Assembly (NCBI GenBank): GCA_014281115.1
Contig: JACONQ010000006.1
Coordinates: 2,480,001 to 2,544,000, forward strand
Direction of reading: 5' to 3'
Source: Laburnicola sp. R22_1
Lineage: Eukaryota; Ascomycota; Dothideomycetes; Pleosporales; Didymosphaeriaceae
DNA: 64,000 bases
In this document: positions 9,930-21,065 of the stretch, in pieces
Position numbering within the stretch: position 1 is the stretch's first letter
Layout: each line of letters opens with the position of its first letter
Made by a program: the position numbers and the translations under genes
Notes under the pieces: generated by a model
Database searches by the model: none
Seen by the model: only the letters and a program-made list of their open reading frames with translations
Told to the model about the DNA's origin: nothing

Positions 9930-12900
9930 CTTCTTATAGAAGGACATGACTATAGACAACTCCTCTAATTAATAAGGAACAATTGCCGCAGATATACCTC
10001 TCGCAGGGACCCTAATATAAAAGTATGCTAGACTAATGTTAATAGAAGTGGCCTAGCACATATAGCCGCCCTTAAGATCGCTTTTATAGAGGGCATTAAT
10101 ATTATTTATATATAAGAGCCAGCTACCTAGCCTAGTATATAGACTTCGAACTACCCTAGCTATAACCTCTATCTACTAGTGGACAGCTGGGACAGCCAGG
10201 AGACCTAGGAGGCAGAACGCCCCTAGGTCCTTATCTTTACCTATAAGGGCAATAGACTAAAGATCACGCCCTATACCCCGCTGTATAATAGGGACCTGCA
10301 GTAGATTAATGTAAACGGAATTTCCATACTTAACGTTTACTAGGCGCCACAGACTACGCTAGTACTTAACTATATTACCTGCCTTACTCTACTAAACAGG
10401 TGCCTAGTAGGAGGTAATCTTAACGCTAAATATAATATGTTCGAGCCTAGTGTTATAACCACATAGGGCGGAGCCGGCTAGCCTAATAGGCTACAGACAG
10501 CGGCATAGATTATATAGGCGAACCCGGAATCCCTACCTATAGGGCTGGGCACGTTATAGACCTTTCTTTCTTTAATATCCCCTTTACAACTACTGTGGTA
10601 CAAATAGATATAAACTATAGCTTAGACTATAATATATTAGTTACTATAATCCCTAGCAGAGGATAGAAGCCCCTTAACTAGTTCTAATATAGGGTCCCTA
10701 CAAAGAAGCTACTACTATTTATTAACACTATTGCTAATAGAATAAAAGGCGCCTCCTACTTAGATAGGCTATAGACCTGCGAGCACGTTAACAGGCGCGT
10801 TGCTGCCTCAGAAGAAGTCCTCACTAACGCCCTAAAGATAGTAGGTAGAAAGAAGAGAGAGATAGGCCACTTGGCACCCTAGTAGACAGACAATTGCAAG
10901 ACAGCCTATTAAGCACACCTCTACTTACTTAATGGCCACACTAGCTAGGGCCCCTCTAATAAGACACGTACTTTTCTAGCAATAGTCTATAAGGCAAAGA
11001 AGGAGTACTAGCAATACACTATAGATAACGCTAAAGGTAACTAGGAACTTTTCTGCATTATTAATTGGCACAAGCTAGAACCTACTAGAATATAGGCACT
11101 AATAGTGTTTAGAGGCGCGGAGGCGACTAAAGATAAAGACAAGGCTAAGATGCTATAATAAGCACTTCTCTACAGATTTATAGTAGAGGATAATTTGCCA
11201 AAACTGCCCACCCTATAAGAACACCCTACTATTCTGTAAAATACGTACCTATTAATTAAAGAGATAGAGCGCTGCGTAATTGGGGTTTCTAGCACCTTAC
11301 TAGGCGCTAATAGCATAACAGTCCGGCTACTTATAGTATGCTAGAACCACATTAGATAGTACGTTTGCGATATCTACCGCGACCTACTATTGCTTAACTA
11401 CTACCTAGCTGCCTAAACAAATAGAGAGATTGTTTTTATTAAGAAACTTAGCAAGAAAGACTACACAATCCTAGAGTCTATAAGACTACTTACTATGCTG
11501 CTCTGCCTTAGCAAAGGTTTTAAAAGGGTAATCACTTAACGTATAGCCCACTTAGCTGTGCTGCACGGCGTCCTAAGCCCCTAGCACGGGGGGGCCTTCC
11601 TAAAAAGGTCGGCCATAGACCTAATCACAGCCTTTACCTATAAAGCTAAACTCGCTTTTAATAAGGGCAAACACGTTACTATGGTAACTATAGATATACT
11701 AGGAGCTTTTAACGCGCTGCTAGTTAACTAGCTACTACACTATATAAAAAGACTAAGGCTAGCACTAGAAGGTTCTAGTCCTTATACGCAACATCCTTAC
11801 AAACTAACACATTCTTGTCCGCTACAGCTAGCACTATTCTGGCCGCCACTTAGTAGCCTGCGGCACCCTATAGGGCTCGCTATTCTCCCCTATTATCTAT
11901 ATGTTATACCTTGCAGAGCTACTGCTCTAGAACACAACTATGCGCTTTGGCTATACTAACAACATATGCCTCTATAGCGCCTCCTACAGCCTCGACCTTA
12001 ACATTAAAATACTTACTAAACAAGTCCGCAAGATTAACTTATACAGCGCGGACCACAAGATTGCTTTCTTACTAGATAAGCTTAAAATAATCTACCTTAT
12101 AAGACAGAATGGGGACTACGCGCCGCCCTGCGCTATCGACAATTACTTTACTATTTACCTAATCCTCCCTATAAGTGAGGTACCTGCACTACGCTAGCTA
12201 GGCGTATAGTTTAATAGGAAGCTTACCTTTAAGACCTACATAGCCATACGCGCCGCAAAGATAAGGGTTGTTGCCTACTATATCTATAGCCTTACTTAAA
12301 TTAAACACAGCCCTCTACTAGGGTCTTTACGCAAAGCGGTAATCTTTTACGTCCTCCCCTAACTCCTATATAGAGCGGAGGCCTAGTATAAAGGAAGAAC
12401 TAAACCCTCTAGAATTATACGCTAGTTAAAAGGCGCTAAAGTAAGCACCTAACTAGGTTGGCACATAGAAACACTTAATAAGGTCCTTAGGCAGGTATGT
12501 AGAGCTGTTGTTCTGGCCTACTAGACTACACCCACCACCGCTATCTTTAGGGACGCTAGACTCCTCTTAGTAGTAGTAGCCCTAGAAACCTGCAAGTTCC
12601 GCTTCGCAGCACACCTGCTAACGATTAATAAAAAGCACCCGCTAACTGCTAGGACTTACCTTCCTATAGTTAGAAGAGGCCAAGGCGTAGGCCTCCTATA
12701 GCGAGCCCGCACGAAGGTACAACAACTAGCATAGGTCTTTAACCTAGTACCCCAACCCGAATTCCGCGCCCCCCACTACTCCCCTAGGAGCCGCAACAAC
12801 CCCATAGGCTATGTGAATAAGAAGGAAGCCGCCCACCGCTTTAAGGAGTGGTGGGCCCTTCTCCTACTAACTACTATTACTATCTTTTCTAATAGCTCTA

Positions 12901-13640
12901 AACAATGGCTTAATAGTGTTAAGCATATTATATATAGCTACGCTATATATAAAGGGCAGACTCTTACCCTATAGGGTAATGGCTCCCTTAACCCTAGGTC
13001 CTATGTCTTTAATGCTAAAGCTGTAGGCGCGTGGTAAGGACTCTTACACACGCTCTATACGCTAGCCTACTAGCTTAGACGCATATATATGTGCATAGAT
13101 AGCACCTCTGTTATATAGTGTATTAGAGGCAACCTGTCCCCCTTCTCGCAGTGGGCGTTTGTTAGGTGCTAAGAGACAATTAAAAACCTAGATATTACTA
13201 TCTGGTGGTCCCTAGGACACTGCAATATAGAGGGAAATAAATGGGCAGACTAGCTAGCAGATAATGCGGCAAGGACCCTTAAACCTCCACATAGTATGGC
13301 AACTAAACCTACGGCCTTAGGCCTTAAGTTAGACGTTCGCGCCCTTACTAGGAGCGCAGAGATGGACTAGTAGCGTAAGTACACACTAAATCTGTCTAGG
13401 TAGTATATATAGTAGGACCTTAAGTATCGCCCTACAAAATAGCTAAAGGAGCTTACCCTCTAATAACTAACACTTGCAAAGCTACTGTCTATACGCACCT
13501 GCTATAGACACTACGCTTAGTACTATAAGAAGTTTAAATACAACAATGTAGTTATAGGATGCTTCTATAAGGTAGACCTCGCGCTAGACTATATAGTTCA
13601 CTGCCCACGAGCGGTCTAGAAGTTCCGCTACTAGCTAAAA
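9930..13640 (+). pseudogene. LINE ORF2 remnant: endonuclease, reverse transcriptase, RNase H
   Basis: Broken frames in the expected order. The reverse transcriptase lies at about 11200-12300, with SKGFKRVITQRIAHLAVLHG and then VTIDILGAFNALL near 11690, and SPIIYMLYLAEL-like text near 11890. RNase H lies at about 12990-13350, with LGHCNIEGNKWAD near 13220. The endonuclease is assigned by position (about 9930-10600) rather than by clear motifs. Stops from CpA-to-TpA change occur throughout. Confidence 0.75.
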
Positions 13641-14249
13641 CAACCCCCTCTCCCTCCTAGCACCACACAGGAGGGCGTTAAATACTTAAAGACTCTTAAG
13701 CCTAAAGATTTTTAACTTTTGCTAGAGCTTGCCAACCCTACTAACACTAATAAATAAATATTGGTTCTATAGACTGCCTACTAAGCCACAGATGCTAGCT
13801 AGCGCGATAATAACCTGGAATAGCTTCTCTAGTGTTGACTCTGTCTAAGCTCCTAGTAGGGGTGCCTCTTATCCTAATATCTTGCCACACGAGGCAACCT
13901 CCCCTACGCTCTCCTACTCTCCTTACCTCTCCTTACTATCTACACAATCCTTACCTTTCCTATACTAGTTTTACGCTAAGGTCTTGGCACTTTTTAATAT
14001 AGCTTTAGGGCAGCTAAAGCTGCCCCTGCTTTGGATTATTATATGTATAATAGCTACACCCCAACATCTCAGCCTATAGGCATAAAGACACGGATTTAGC
14101 CTATACTAGTTTTACGCTAAGGATCGCCTTTACTATCTGGCTAGCCCCAGATGGCTACTTGGCGCGTCCCCATGCCCTATAGGAGGCTAGAACCTAGGTT
14201 CCTAGACGTTAATTAATACTACTACTACTACTACTACGTCACAAACTAT

Positions 14250-17200
14250 TAACCAAAGACTTGGGAGAAGATTAGAGATGGACACTTAGATAATATCCTA
14301 CTAGCGGGCACATAGGCCCTACAGATTCATAAGTAGAAAAACGTTAAACTAATTATAGATACCCTAACTAGAAAGTGCTAAATAGTAATTACCTAGGTTA
14401 CACTAATCTCTACATTCTTTACGTTAATTGTATCTCTCTCGCTATATCGAACCATTGGCCTTGAGTTTAACTCTGGACGCAATTGTCTCTACCTAAGAAA
14501 TGCTCTATTAGACGTCTTCTGTACGCTTAATAAGCAAGGACATTGGATTATAGACTCTAACAAGACACAACGCCCGGACGCATTAGAGTTATACACGTTC
14601 GCTGTTTAATTAATAATAATTAAGCTAAGGTAAGTAGAGCAAAAGCCTCTGTAAGTTACACCTACAAAAGCGTATTAGATACTAGCTCACATAGGACAAC
14701 GCGTAATTAAACACCTAGAGCAGGCAGTAGATAGTATTAAGCTTACTGCTGGGCCTAAAGCTCCGCTATAGAAGAAGTGCGAAGAGTGTATTAACTCTAA
14801 GCTCTTAAAGATTATTAGTCAACGCCCTTAACGCGAGCCTACAACTTGGCCCTTTAAACAAATTGGCATTAACCTTATATAACTACAAAAAACTAGTAAA
14901 GCTTGCTACAATGGGGACAAGTGGCTGTTACACACTGTTTGTTAATACGCACGATATTATTTAGGCAAGACTCTTTACAACAAAATAAAAGCCACCCTTA
15001 CGCGCGCTGTTTAATAAATACTAGCACAGATACGTACCTAATTCAACGCTATTATTGTGTATATTTGTTGCAATAATAAGAAAGGCTTTACTAATCTTTA
15101 GGAGATTTTTAAAGACCTAGGCATCGCAGTTAAGCCATGTGCTGTTAGGGCGGAAGAAATAACTGGCTTTACTAAGAAGGCTGGCAATCTTATTATTATA
15201 ATGGCTAGGACCCTGCGAATTATAGCAAATTTTCCTAAGACGCTAACAAATAAGCTGTGCTTAACAGCTATATATATACTTAATTAATTACTAACAGAAG
15301 TTATAGGTTAAAAGACACCCTACAAAGTTGTGCGCAAGGTAAAGCCATCTCTAGCGCACGTAGACATTATTAGAGCAAAGGCTCTATTTTGAGACACAAA
15401 GGTAGCCAAAGGTAATAAGCTTAAATCGCGAGCGATTACTAGATGGCTGGTTGGATACAAAGGAACAAACATCTTTCGCATCTAGATCCTAGGAAGTAAT
15501 AGGGTTGTTCGAACCTAAGACGTTATTTTCCTATAACAATAACAGTACTCTCCACTAGAACCTTAGCTTTTAACTAAGGAGGAACAACACATGGTTACTA
15601 TTCTTAATATCGACTTATTAAACAAAGAGGAGGACCCTATTATTAAGCAGATCTGTCGTAATATAACACTTCGTTAACTAACAGTTAAGAATATTGCTAA
15701 AGATAAAGAAGAGGCTATTAAGCAAGATAATACCAAAGTGCAAATTTAGGAGGAGGCTAATAAAGAACTACCTACACCTTAAGAAACGCCAGCACCGATT
15801 ACTCCAAATTAATCGGCCTCAACACGCACTTAACCAAAAGGCTAAAGATAGGTTGCTTTAGGTGATACTACTCTAAACCGCCACAAGAACAATGCACCAC
15901 AATAAAGAAACCCAGCTATTATAGAAGACAATATTATTCAGGGGTCTCGTTGTTAGGGAGGTGGTAATAATAAGGACAATGCCCCGTAAAACCTTAGTAC
16001 GCACGCCTCACTATACTGGCAGACGTTTGCTACAGCAATTGCACAACTACTAGAAAATACTAAGCTTAAGGTCTATTAAAAGCAGTTGCCGCCACTACTA
16101 AAGACCTGGGCTAAGATTAAGTCTCGACCTAATGCTAAGAAGTGGCTAGATGCTACAGACAAGGAGATTAAGGAGCAACTTTATAAGGAAGTGTTTAAAA
16201 AAGTTAAGAATAAGGTAAAGGAGTACCTAAACGCTAAGACTCTACTACTAATATAGGTCTTTGCATACAAGTTTAGCGCTAATAGCTACTTAAGTAGCTA
16301 CAAAGCTCGACTAGTTGTAAGAGGAGATTTTTAGACAACCTAGGATAATACTTACGCAGCTACACTTGCTACACAAACACTCTATTTCCTTATTGCTATT
16401 ATGTGCGCTTTTAGACTACTCGCCTATTAGTACAACGTTAAGAACGCGTTTCTTAATGCCTACCTTAAACAACTTTACTATGTCTAAACGCCTAATGGCT
16501 TCTAAGAACGCCTAGGCAATATAATGCGCTTACGCCAAGCACTATATGGCCTTAAGAATGCCCCAGCATTGTGGCACAGACACCTAAAGAAGACCCTTGT
16601 AGATATAGGTTTTACTTAAGTCAAAGGTATCCCTTGCTTATTTACTAATAGCAAGCTAATACTATTCTATTATATTAATAATATTATTATTCTATTTCGT
16701 CAAGGCAATTAAGAGCACCATTAACTATTTAAAAGCAAGTTTATGACCCAATACAAGATATAGAGCTTAGGAGAGCTCACCTAGTTTCTAGGGATTCGCA
16801 TTATTAGAGACTACGTTAAAGGGAAGGTCTGGATAATCTAGGACTCCTATATTACAAAGTTCTGGCACGATTATAATCTCCTTAGAGGCAGCCAACACCC
16901 TTGAGTCCCTCTCTGCGAATCTTACCTCTCTCTAAGTACGGATGAACCGGACGCTGAACGTACCTAATTATATTAGATCCTTATTAGATGCCTTAGTTTT
17001 ATCTCTTACTTTACCCGCCCTGATGTGGCAAAGACACACTCGATACTTGCCCATTATCTAAATAACCCTAGCCAGAAGCACATAACTACTATTTAAATAG
17101 TATGGCAGTACCTATATAATTACTAATTCTGGGCTATTAGAGCTATAATAGCGCCCTTAGAAAACTCTACTTATATTGTTTAACCTAGCAACAATAAGGC

Positions 17201-17820
17201 TAAAGAACTGCTATTCTTTAGAGCTTCCAATATAGCCTTTACTAACAATTCTAAGACTGCTTAAAGCTTATTCGCCTATGTGTTTAAGCTCTACAGCATA
17301 GTTATTAATTAAAAGGCCAAGATTATAAGATCTATTACCAAATTGACCACTAAGGCTAAACTATTTGCCTTGTCAACAGCTAGCACTAAGTTATCCTAGT
17401 AGATAAACACCTTTAAAGCTATTAGATTTAATCTAGAGGTTTGCCCTACATTGTACTATAATAACTAGCAAACAGTCTTAATTGCTAATAAGGAGGAGGA
17501 CAAGCTTAACACCAAGCTTCGGCACATTAAGGTTCACTAGATATGGATCCAAGAGCAAGTAGAAGCTAGTAATATCGACGTAACCTGGATAGAAACTAAT
17601 AATATGCCTGCTAATAGATTAACGAAGTTACTGTGCGACATTAAAATGCACAAACAATTCTTAAAGCAACTAGGAATAACTAATATTCGCTAATATGTTG
17701 TAGGCTTAGATTAGTTTGTTACACCTACTATTACTGTTTGAGGAGTTACCCCTAGGGAGGTGCCCTAGAGGTCCTTAGTTCACTTATTTGTTACTCTTAT
17801 TTATGACAGCACTCTATTAC
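14250..17820 (+). pseudogene. Copia element 1 pol remnant: integrase, reverse transcriptase, RNase H
   Basis: After the LINE, Copia coding homology resumes. Near 14680 is AYQILAHIGQRVIKHLEQAV (GAG-pre-integrase-like), then the cysteine pair CEEC and an integrase core near 14900-15300. The reverse transcriptase spans about 16080-16900, with YVQTPNGF-like and LYGLKNAPALWHRHLKK text and a YINNIIIL variant of the YVDD box. RNase H-like sequence lies near 17200-17690. Numerous stops and one or more shifts make it inactive. Confidence 0.8.
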
Positions 17821-17839
17821 CTTTGTGCTGTGGGAGGTG

Positions 17840-17985
17840 TGTTAGTGTAGGTGGTATCGCATTCCACACTATCACATGATACTACCAACCTTATGTACAC
17901 TAGCTGCTGACTACGATCCTCGTACTTAAGGGATCCTCTGGTTAGCTTGTTACAATCAACTCAGTCTCTTATTCTTCCACTAATA
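17840..17985 (+). repeat. Right LTR of Copia element 1
   Basis: Matches 7394-7539 over all 146 bp with about four differences, and is followed by the TAAAT target duplication at 17986-17990. Confidence 0.95.
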
Positions 17986-17990
17986 TAAAT

Positions 17991-18510
17991 GTAGTGCTAA
18001 TGCTACTTATAGGCAAGAGTCTGCGGCATTGCATTTAACCAAGCCGTCCCTACACTACCAACGTTGACTCGTCTGCACAACAGTCAAATCACTTCTTCTC
18101 TCGAAAAAAAAAGGAATGACTTTGTGTGCAGAATGCTTTTTTCTCTCCACGTCCCACCCACCATGCATTCGCGCAGAACTAAATAGCCGTTTCGCATACT
18201 TCAACTCCACAAAAGCCTCGATATCTCTCTATTGTGGTCGCGAGTCGTGAGTAGACGTAACTAACAAAAACGCGTTACCACTAGGAATAGACATCTTTAA
18301 AGCCAGTTTATAGAGCGATTATGCCATTCGGGGGTACTCAGGTAATGTGTACGTCATGTGCTTGCTACATAAGCTTGTGAGCTAAGTCGATGATTTGGAA
18401 ACGATCGCACTGAATAGAAGGTGGATAGTGCTGCTATGGTCGTTCATTGAGTTATATTTTTTTGTTCAGTCATTTCAGCGGAAATTGTAAGTAGGTCAAG
18501 GACATATATC
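17991..18510. other. Non-coding flank between Copia element 1 and the MITE
   Basis: No open frame or known RNA is supported. It contains the 8-bp target duplication CATATATC at 18503-18510 that belongs to the MITE. Confidence 0.5.
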
Positions 18511-18672
18511 CAGCGTAGCCAACGTACCGTAGCGGAGTACAGCCGCAAGTACAGCCAAAGCGTGCACAGCTGCTATGTTAGTCAGTTTCAAGGTAAAAAG
18601 CGCACTCTATAAACCGTGCACGCTTCGGCCGTACTTACGGCTGTACTCTGCTACGGTATGTTGGCTACGCTG
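18511..18672. mobile_element. hAT-type MITE, 162 bp
   Basis: A 57-bp terminal inverted repeat (18511-18567 against 18616-18672) pairs at 52 of 57 positions; all five mismatches are transitions. The ends read CAGCGTAGCC...GGCTACGCTG. Both sides are flanked by the identical 8-mer CATATATC (18503-18510 and 18673-18680). An 8-bp target duplication with a CAG terminus is typical of the hAT superfamily. There is no coding capacity; a 61-codon open frame that runs through it is a by-product of the palindrome. Confidence 0.88.
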
Positions 18673-18930
18673 CATATATCGGGTAGCTCGGGTGATGAGC
18701 CTCGTCTACGCTCCTCAAAGGAAAGCATCATGCGGGCTCAAGACTTCTGGAAGACAATAATCTCATGGGCACGATCTCATCGCAAATAAGAAGGCAAGAG
18801 AGTTAGGACACTAGAGTACGCTAGAAACAAAACAAAACACCAAACGCTACCACCCCTTGCAACACCAAGCAGAGTCCACACCCCAACAGCGTACCCCAAA
18901 TAGACGAAAGAAACGCCTGCCCGACCTCTC

Positions 18931-19785
18931 TTAAATAAAGAACTCCTTGTGCTGAAGTTTCCTCGCAAACTCCGGTGGTACCATAGTCACCGCCAACGTA
19001 GCGCCGATAACCAAACACAGTATCGCTACAGCCACGAGATGTACAGGCGTGATCTGCTGCACCGGCCTCGGTCCAAACTCTTTGGGCGCCCACTTTCCCA
19101 CCATCTTCTTGATAGGCGCGACGTTATGTTTTTGCGCGAACTCGTAGCCGCGCTTCATGCCAGGCAATCCGTCAATACTGTACTGTGATTTAAACGCCCA
19201 ATAGCTACAAGTCTCGTCAGCACGCAGTTACTCAAGAAATAAGAGAAGTCGGCACCCTCACCGATCCATACTCTCCTCCTCCATCCCCTCCCTATACTTA
19301 ATCTCCTTCTTCTTAAAAATATCATCCAGCGTACTCCTCCACCCCGTCCACTCAAAAGTCGGCACACTAAACCCACAACTCGTCCCACACTGATGCACAT
19401 CCACAAGTATAATACTCCTACTCCCGGGAATCGTATCGACCTTGTTCTCCCGTACAAACCCATCCCACTCCTTCGTTCCGTTTTCGATCGCCCGCCCCGT
19501 GCCCCATATCCGAACGATGCGCGGCGGGCCGTCGAACGCAATGAACATGATGCAGATGCGGCCGTTGTGCGGTTCGTGCAGGTGCGCGTGCGTTTCCACG
19601 CCTGAGCCGGAGAGGTCGAGGTACCAGAAGGTGGTGGGGGAGAGGATGCCGAATTGCTTGCCACCTTTGGGGGAGATGTTGATGTGGCCGGAGGGGGAGA
19701 GGGGCGCGGTGCCGACGAAGAGTATTTTTTGGGAGAGGATCCAGGGTTTTAGGGTGGAGGGGATGGTTTCGTAGTAGACGCCCAT
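18931..19785 (-). CDS. PNPOx-like FMN-binding family protein with C-terminal membrane anchor
   Basis: Exons 19785-19262 and 19177-18931 encode 256 aa; the 84-bp intron (gtgagg...acag) joins EESMDR to IDGLPGMKRG. The exon 1 domain resembles fungal pyridoxamine 5'-phosphate oxidase-family proteins: ILFVGTAPLSPSGHINISPKG, FWYLDLSGSG, GRICIMFIAFDGPPRIVRIWG, and a conserved VDVHQCGTSCGFSVP stretch. The family has an FMN-binding split-barrel fold; the substrate of these fungal members is not known to me. The SMDGLPGxKRG segment is usual in the family, which supports the splice. After it comes an unusual tail with one hydrophobic helix (HLVAVAILCLVIGATLAVTM) and a basic end, suggesting a tail-anchored membrane protein. 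Confidence 0.85.
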
Positions 19786-20727
19786 GATGGCGATACTGGC
19801 TTGTCTGAGGTGGGCTCTGGTGGAGGAACGGAAGCTTCTTTGTATTGAAGCTGTAATGTGGGGAAGAAGTGAGGTGGATGTTGGTTAGATGAGTTCGAGA
19901 TGACTCAAATGCATGCAGGACCGCGGCCGCGGCGATAATTTAGACACCGAGGGCCGAGTTGCTTGTCACTCCAATCCTATTCTGCGCCTCGAAACCTAGC
20001 TTTTACTTAATTGTCGGATACTCTCTTATATATGTGAGTTTAGATTCGGATCATACACCTTGAGAAGGCGAGCGCCGATCTCGGAACTTACCTGTTTAAC
20101 GCGAAAAGGAAGCTGCGCTTGCGAATATCTGAGCTTAGTCCCTTAAGCACAGCGAAAGAACGTACAACAGTAGAGACGACCGGTATACACCCGTGTTAGT
20201 TGTCTTGTTAGATGTTAATGTTGTGTTGTAGAGGGAGCTAGTGTTAGTAGAGTGGGGGAAGCTGACGCGTACGAAAAGGGTAGGAGCCAGCACGCTTACG
20301 GACGTGTACACTAGGTACCTCAATGCAAGGGGCTAGCATTTATCTTAGGTATTAGCGGTTAGAAAATTGTATTTCGAGTGCGAGTTCACCAACACGCCTG
20401 AGTCTGCCGAGGTGTTCTACTGATCACGTGATCCACCTAAGATCTCGGGATCCATCCCGTGAAGCCCCGCGCATAGAAACCACACACATACATCTTCAAA
20501 AGAATAAAAATAAAAAAAGACATCTTACCATATACGCGTAATCCCCAACACTCTCATTCAACAGATTCCATCCATACACGCACAGCCAGCTTCGCACCCG
20601 CTAGTCTACAAATGCACTCCACCCATCCACCGTGCCGAGCATCCCCACCCACACAAAAAAAATGTCATTATTGACCATGCCAGGGGTCGACTAAGGCGCG
20701 GGTTAGCTAGGGAACTTAAACGGGGGA
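19786..20727. other. Intergenic region, 942 bp
   Basis: Promoter side of the PNPOx-like gene. No gene supported. There is a GC-rich NotI-like patch (GCGGCCGCGGCG near 19923) and, at 20134-20330, a 62-codon open frame on the minus strand without recognisable features. Confidence 0.45.
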
Positions 20728-20810
20728 TACCGTGATCGAACACTTACACCTGGAATCTCTTGATTACTGATGCATCGTAGTCAAGCGCCTTGCCATTGGG
20801 CCACATGGCC
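20728..20810 (-). tRNA. tRNA-Arg(ACG)-like gene with 10-nt intron; T-arm degenerate
   Basis: Minus strand from 20810: acceptor GGCCATG, D-arm region TGGCCCAATGGCAAGGC (a good A box), anticodon stem CTTGA/TCAAG, and loop CTACGA-[TGCATCAGTA]-A. The 10-nt insert lies one base 3' of anticodon ACG, the canonical tRNA intron site. The 3' part has a B-box-like GTTCGATCA, and CACGGTA can pair with the acceptor with one mismatch and weak ends. However, no regular 5-bp T stem forms, so this may be a pseudo-tRNA or a tRNA-derived element. The D-to-anticodon part is convincing; function is uncertain. Confidence 0.5.
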
Positions 20811-21065
20811 GATTCCCAGACGAGGGATCTCAACTGATTGATGCCTGATTTTGAACCGTAGAGAGTATAAGAGTGCTTCTCACAGCATCTTGCTGAGCTT
20901 GCTAAGTTTCTGTTTGCGTGGAATTTTTTCTTTCGTGGTGGGGACGGGGCGCTAGACGTCAAACAAAGGGCTAGCGACACATTCCCCATGCAGGCCAGCA
21001 GCAGCCCTGTCCTATGACTATTTTCTTACAAACGCGGTGTACAGTACAATATCGCTGGTAAATTA

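Larger units (their letters stand above)
8924..14236 (+). mobile_element. Full-length Tad1-like LINE nested in Copia element 1
   Basis: The insertion is bounded by a perfect 13-bp target duplication, CGTCACAAACTAT, at 8911-8923 and 14237-14249, and ends in a (CTA)n tail. Inside, in order, are a Cys/His-rich gag-like ORF, endonuclease, reverse transcriptase and RNase H, the arrangement of Tad1-clade fungal LINEs. The 3' 590 bp match the fragment at 1648-2299, and most differences are C-to-T or G-to-A. At 5.3 kb the copy seems close to complete but is dead through RIP stops. Confidence 0.93.
7394..17985 (+). mobile_element. Ty1/Copia-type LTR retrotransposon, RIP-degraded, with nested LINE
   Basis: Two 146-bp direct repeats, 7394-7539 and 17840-17985, begin TGTTAGTG and end ACTAATA. 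The outer flanks are both TAAAT (7389-7393 and 17986-17990), a perfect 5-bp target duplication. A primer-binding site follows the left LTR, and a purine-rich tract (GTGGGAGGTG, 17830-17839) precedes the right LTR. The order inside is gag, protease/integrase, reverse transcriptase, RNase H, which defines Copia. The LTR end TA instead of the canonical CA is explained by a C-to-T change. The element is split by a LINE at 8924-14236. All frames are full of TAG and TAA codons. Confidence 0.95.

Noticed and set aside
18575..18760. 61-codon open frame
   Set aside because: Lies across the palindromic MITE; produced by the inverted repeat.
20744..20989. 81-codon minus-strand frame containing MWPNGKALDYDASVIKRFQV
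   Set aside because: This is a translated tRNA-Arg sequence, a known annotation artefact.
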